Below, one piece after another: positions 62,390-64,000 of a stretch of 64,000 bases of DNA (positions are counted from its first letter, which is position 1; each line of letters starts with the position of its first letter). Source of the DNA: Phymatolithon calcareum (lineage: Eukaryota > Rhodophyta > Florideophyceae > Hapalidiales); the NCBI GenBank assembly GCA_977006965.1, contig OZ345377.1:372001-436000 (forward strand), given 5' to 3'. Below the pieces are notes generated by a model. It was not told where the DNA came from and ran no database searches. It saw only the letters and a program-made list of their open reading frames with translations. A program made the position numbers and the translations under genes.

Positions 62390-63120
62390 TTATACTTTTT
62401 TATTCAAGTTTATTTAAAAGCCCCACAGACTTCCGAAGGTATGGGTAAGGCTTCCTCTGATGCTACCTACCTTTGTGCAGCTCACGAAACGCCCACTAGA
62501 ATCGCGGACGGGAAAACTCAGGATTCAAGGTAATCCTATCTCAGTCCTCTACGAGATTGTTGGTGCTTGGACTCGACCGCTATTTGCCATGCCTTCTGCG
62601 AATCAATACAGGCCTTCTTCGTTCTCCATGCGTTCTATGAGTGTCTTACTAAATAGTAAGGGCTCATCTAGCGCCTTTCTGCTTCCAGTCTTATTTCTCC
62701 TTCGAGGTCGTACCCTGCTAGCACGCGTTCAAGGGTCTCCATATGCTCTCTGGCTCTTGTGCCGAATTTTTCGGCCATTCTTGTTGTTCACACCTGTTGG
62801 AATCTGCCACAGGCATACTGCAGCGCGAGTTGCCTATGCTTCACCTTGGAGAACTTGAGGGGTACTGGAAATTCTCTTGTCTTCTCGTATGGAATCTTCC
62901 TTTTCCACTTCGATTCGAGGCGGTCTCCTTCCATTGCCAGAAATTTAGATCGAAGTGTTTTTGAAGACTGGTTTGTTTGGATATGCTTTACAGCTGCACC
63001 GAAAGGCTCTCTGGTCTCCATCGCGGTGATATCTTTCCTTATGTACTGCCATTCATGGTTTTTTGTGCTTCCAGGCGCTTCATTTGAATACATTTGTTCT
63101 TGCGCCTTGTTCCTTCTCAC
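62390..63120 (-). mobile_element. Interspersed coding repeat C, longest copy
   Basis: The minus strand reads an open frame from 63120 to 62788 (110 aa, KFLAMEGDRLESKWKRKIPY), then after a stop KFGTRAREHMETLERVLAGY, EGEIRLEAE, and after a shift KALDEPLLFSKTLIERMENE with EGLY and a stop. The 3' end GGGCTTTTAAATAAACTTG lies at about 62400-62422. Two shorter copies share the final block. The protein is highly charged and helical. The shared 3' end style links it loosely to LINE family A, but the family is unknown. Confidence 0.5.
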
Positions 63121-63129
63121 AGCTGCTTC

Positions 63130-63215
63130 GCTACTCCTTGCCAGCAGATGCGTTGGTAACTTTTTTAAAAAATCTCCCTTTCTTTCTTTCTGTCTTTTCT
63201 GCAGGTTTTGGAGTT
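63130..63215 (-). repeat. Short interspersed repeat D, inverted
   Basis: The minus strand reads GAAAGAAAGAAAGGGAGATTT, then AAGTTACCAACGCATCTGCTG, matching the consensus core of repeat D. Confidence 0.55.
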
Positions 63216-63280
63216 GTCATAGAACAACTCCCAATCCTTACGGCTACAGTAGACTTTAACAGATCTTCTCTACTCAATGT

Positions 63281-63670
63281 TTGAAAGTATCCAGCAAGGA
63301 ACGCATTCGCGACCTCTGTATTTATTTGTGGGAACGACTGTGTACAAATTATGTTATCGAAGATGCTGGCCGCCAGGACGAAATGAACAACAGCCGAAGA
63401 TGCAAGAGAGGCATCCTTTCCGGTGATACAATGGACCAAGGCCCGTCGCTGGGGATGGTTAGGATATGTTTTACGCATGGATGAGAAGAGTCTTGTCAAC
63501 AAGATAATGTTACAATGTGCACCCAGAACATGCTTCTCTTTCCTTAGCGATATTCCAAACCAAGATATCCAATCGGCTATCACAAACGCTTCCCACTTCA
63601 GAAAGTGGAATAAAAGGAAGCCTTCTAGACGTGCTAGTTTCTTAGGAGAATAAAGCAATCATCGTCATCA
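63281..63670 (+). mobile_element. LINE C-terminal fragment of another family
   Basis: The frame reads ERIRDLCIYLWERL near 63300 and RRWGWLGYVLRMDEKSLVNK near 63440-63500. The RRxxWLGHVLRM motif is standard at the C-terminus of many non-LTR elements. The 3' end is AATAAAGCAATCATCGTCATCATC, a microsatellite-like tail. It is truncated and unrelated to families A and B. Confidence 0.7.
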
Positions 63671-64000
63671 TCACAAACTATATTCAAACTTTCTTGATGG
63701 TAGCCAGAAAATATTCAACTTGAGAACATTTTATTGGTATTCAGCTAGAGTACCGTTCAAGAGAGAATGCGCCTTGGAGACAAGCTGTGTCCCAACAGCA
63801 ACAGAATGTTATTGCGAAACTAGAAATTTAACTATTCCTATGCATCTTGGATTCAGGAACATCAAATTTCTGAACGACTTCAGCAGAAATCCTTCTGGAA
63901 AAAGAATACCATTCCCAGTACGAATGCGTGCTTTAACTTATTTGCTTCAGACTACAATTCTTCTTGACCTTGTATTTTCTGCCACAGGAATCTTTGAACT
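63671..64000. other. Window end without recognised features
   Basis: No gene or repeat was recognised in the last 330 bases. Confidence 0.5.

Overview
The window is nuclear DNA of a gene-sparse, transposon-rich eukaryote. Single-exon genes encode typical eukaryotic proteins (glutathione synthetase, the COMPASS subunit RbBP5/SWD1, a complex I CHCH subunit, V-ATPase subunit e). The two clearly spliced genes have only one short GT-AG intron each, and genes sit in tight convergent or divergent islands between decayed retroelements. This architecture, together with an NB-ARC/WD40 receptor and a plant-like NDUFS5, suggests a florideophyte red alga such as Chondrus. That assignment is an inference; nothing in the sequence names the species.

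Layout. 1-12.2 kb is mobile DNA: a decayed LINE (family A) broken by a DNA transposon with palindromic ends, then a complete Copia-type LTR element (5039-11888, minus strand). It has 276-bp LTRs, a 5-bp target duplication and a half-tRNA primer site. Between pol and the 3' LTR it carries a large antisense ORF whose N-terminus copies the histone H3 tail. 13.3-16.3 kb holds convergent glutathione synthetase and fucosyltransferase-like genes. 19.5-24.4 kb is a compact housekeeping island: V-ATPase e, RBBP5/SWD1, NDUFS5 and a trans-polyprenyl diphosphate synthase, with alternating strands. 25.2-29.3 kb is one ORF for an NB-ARC protein with about eleven highly homogenised WD40 repeats. Directly behind it lies a chimeric pseudogene of peptidyl-tRNA hydrolase and prenyl synthase pieces. 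A second palindrome-ended transposon lies at 32.9-34.8 kb and an alpha carbonic anhydrase gene at 36.3 kb. LINE fragments follow, then a small gene with three C2HC fingers at 43 kb.

47.1-57.7 kb is a direct segmental duplication of three genes: peptidyl-tRNA hydrolase (PTH), galactose-1-phosphate uridylyltransferase (GALT) and a multipass membrane protein. The copies have decayed reciprocally. The left block keeps PTH and has lost GALT and the membrane gene; the right block keeps GALT and the membrane gene and has lost PTH. The last 6 kb is LINE debris, a decayed polyubiquitin fragment and a short hAT-like element.

The intact genes do not form a pathway. They cover glutathione synthesis, glycan and galactose metabolism, respiration (NDUFS5 and the prenyl side chain of quinones), vacuolar acidification, H3K4 methylation, organelle translation, CO2/bicarbonate chemistry and perhaps innate recognition. 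No rRNA, tRNA, CRISPR array or bacterial operon was seen.
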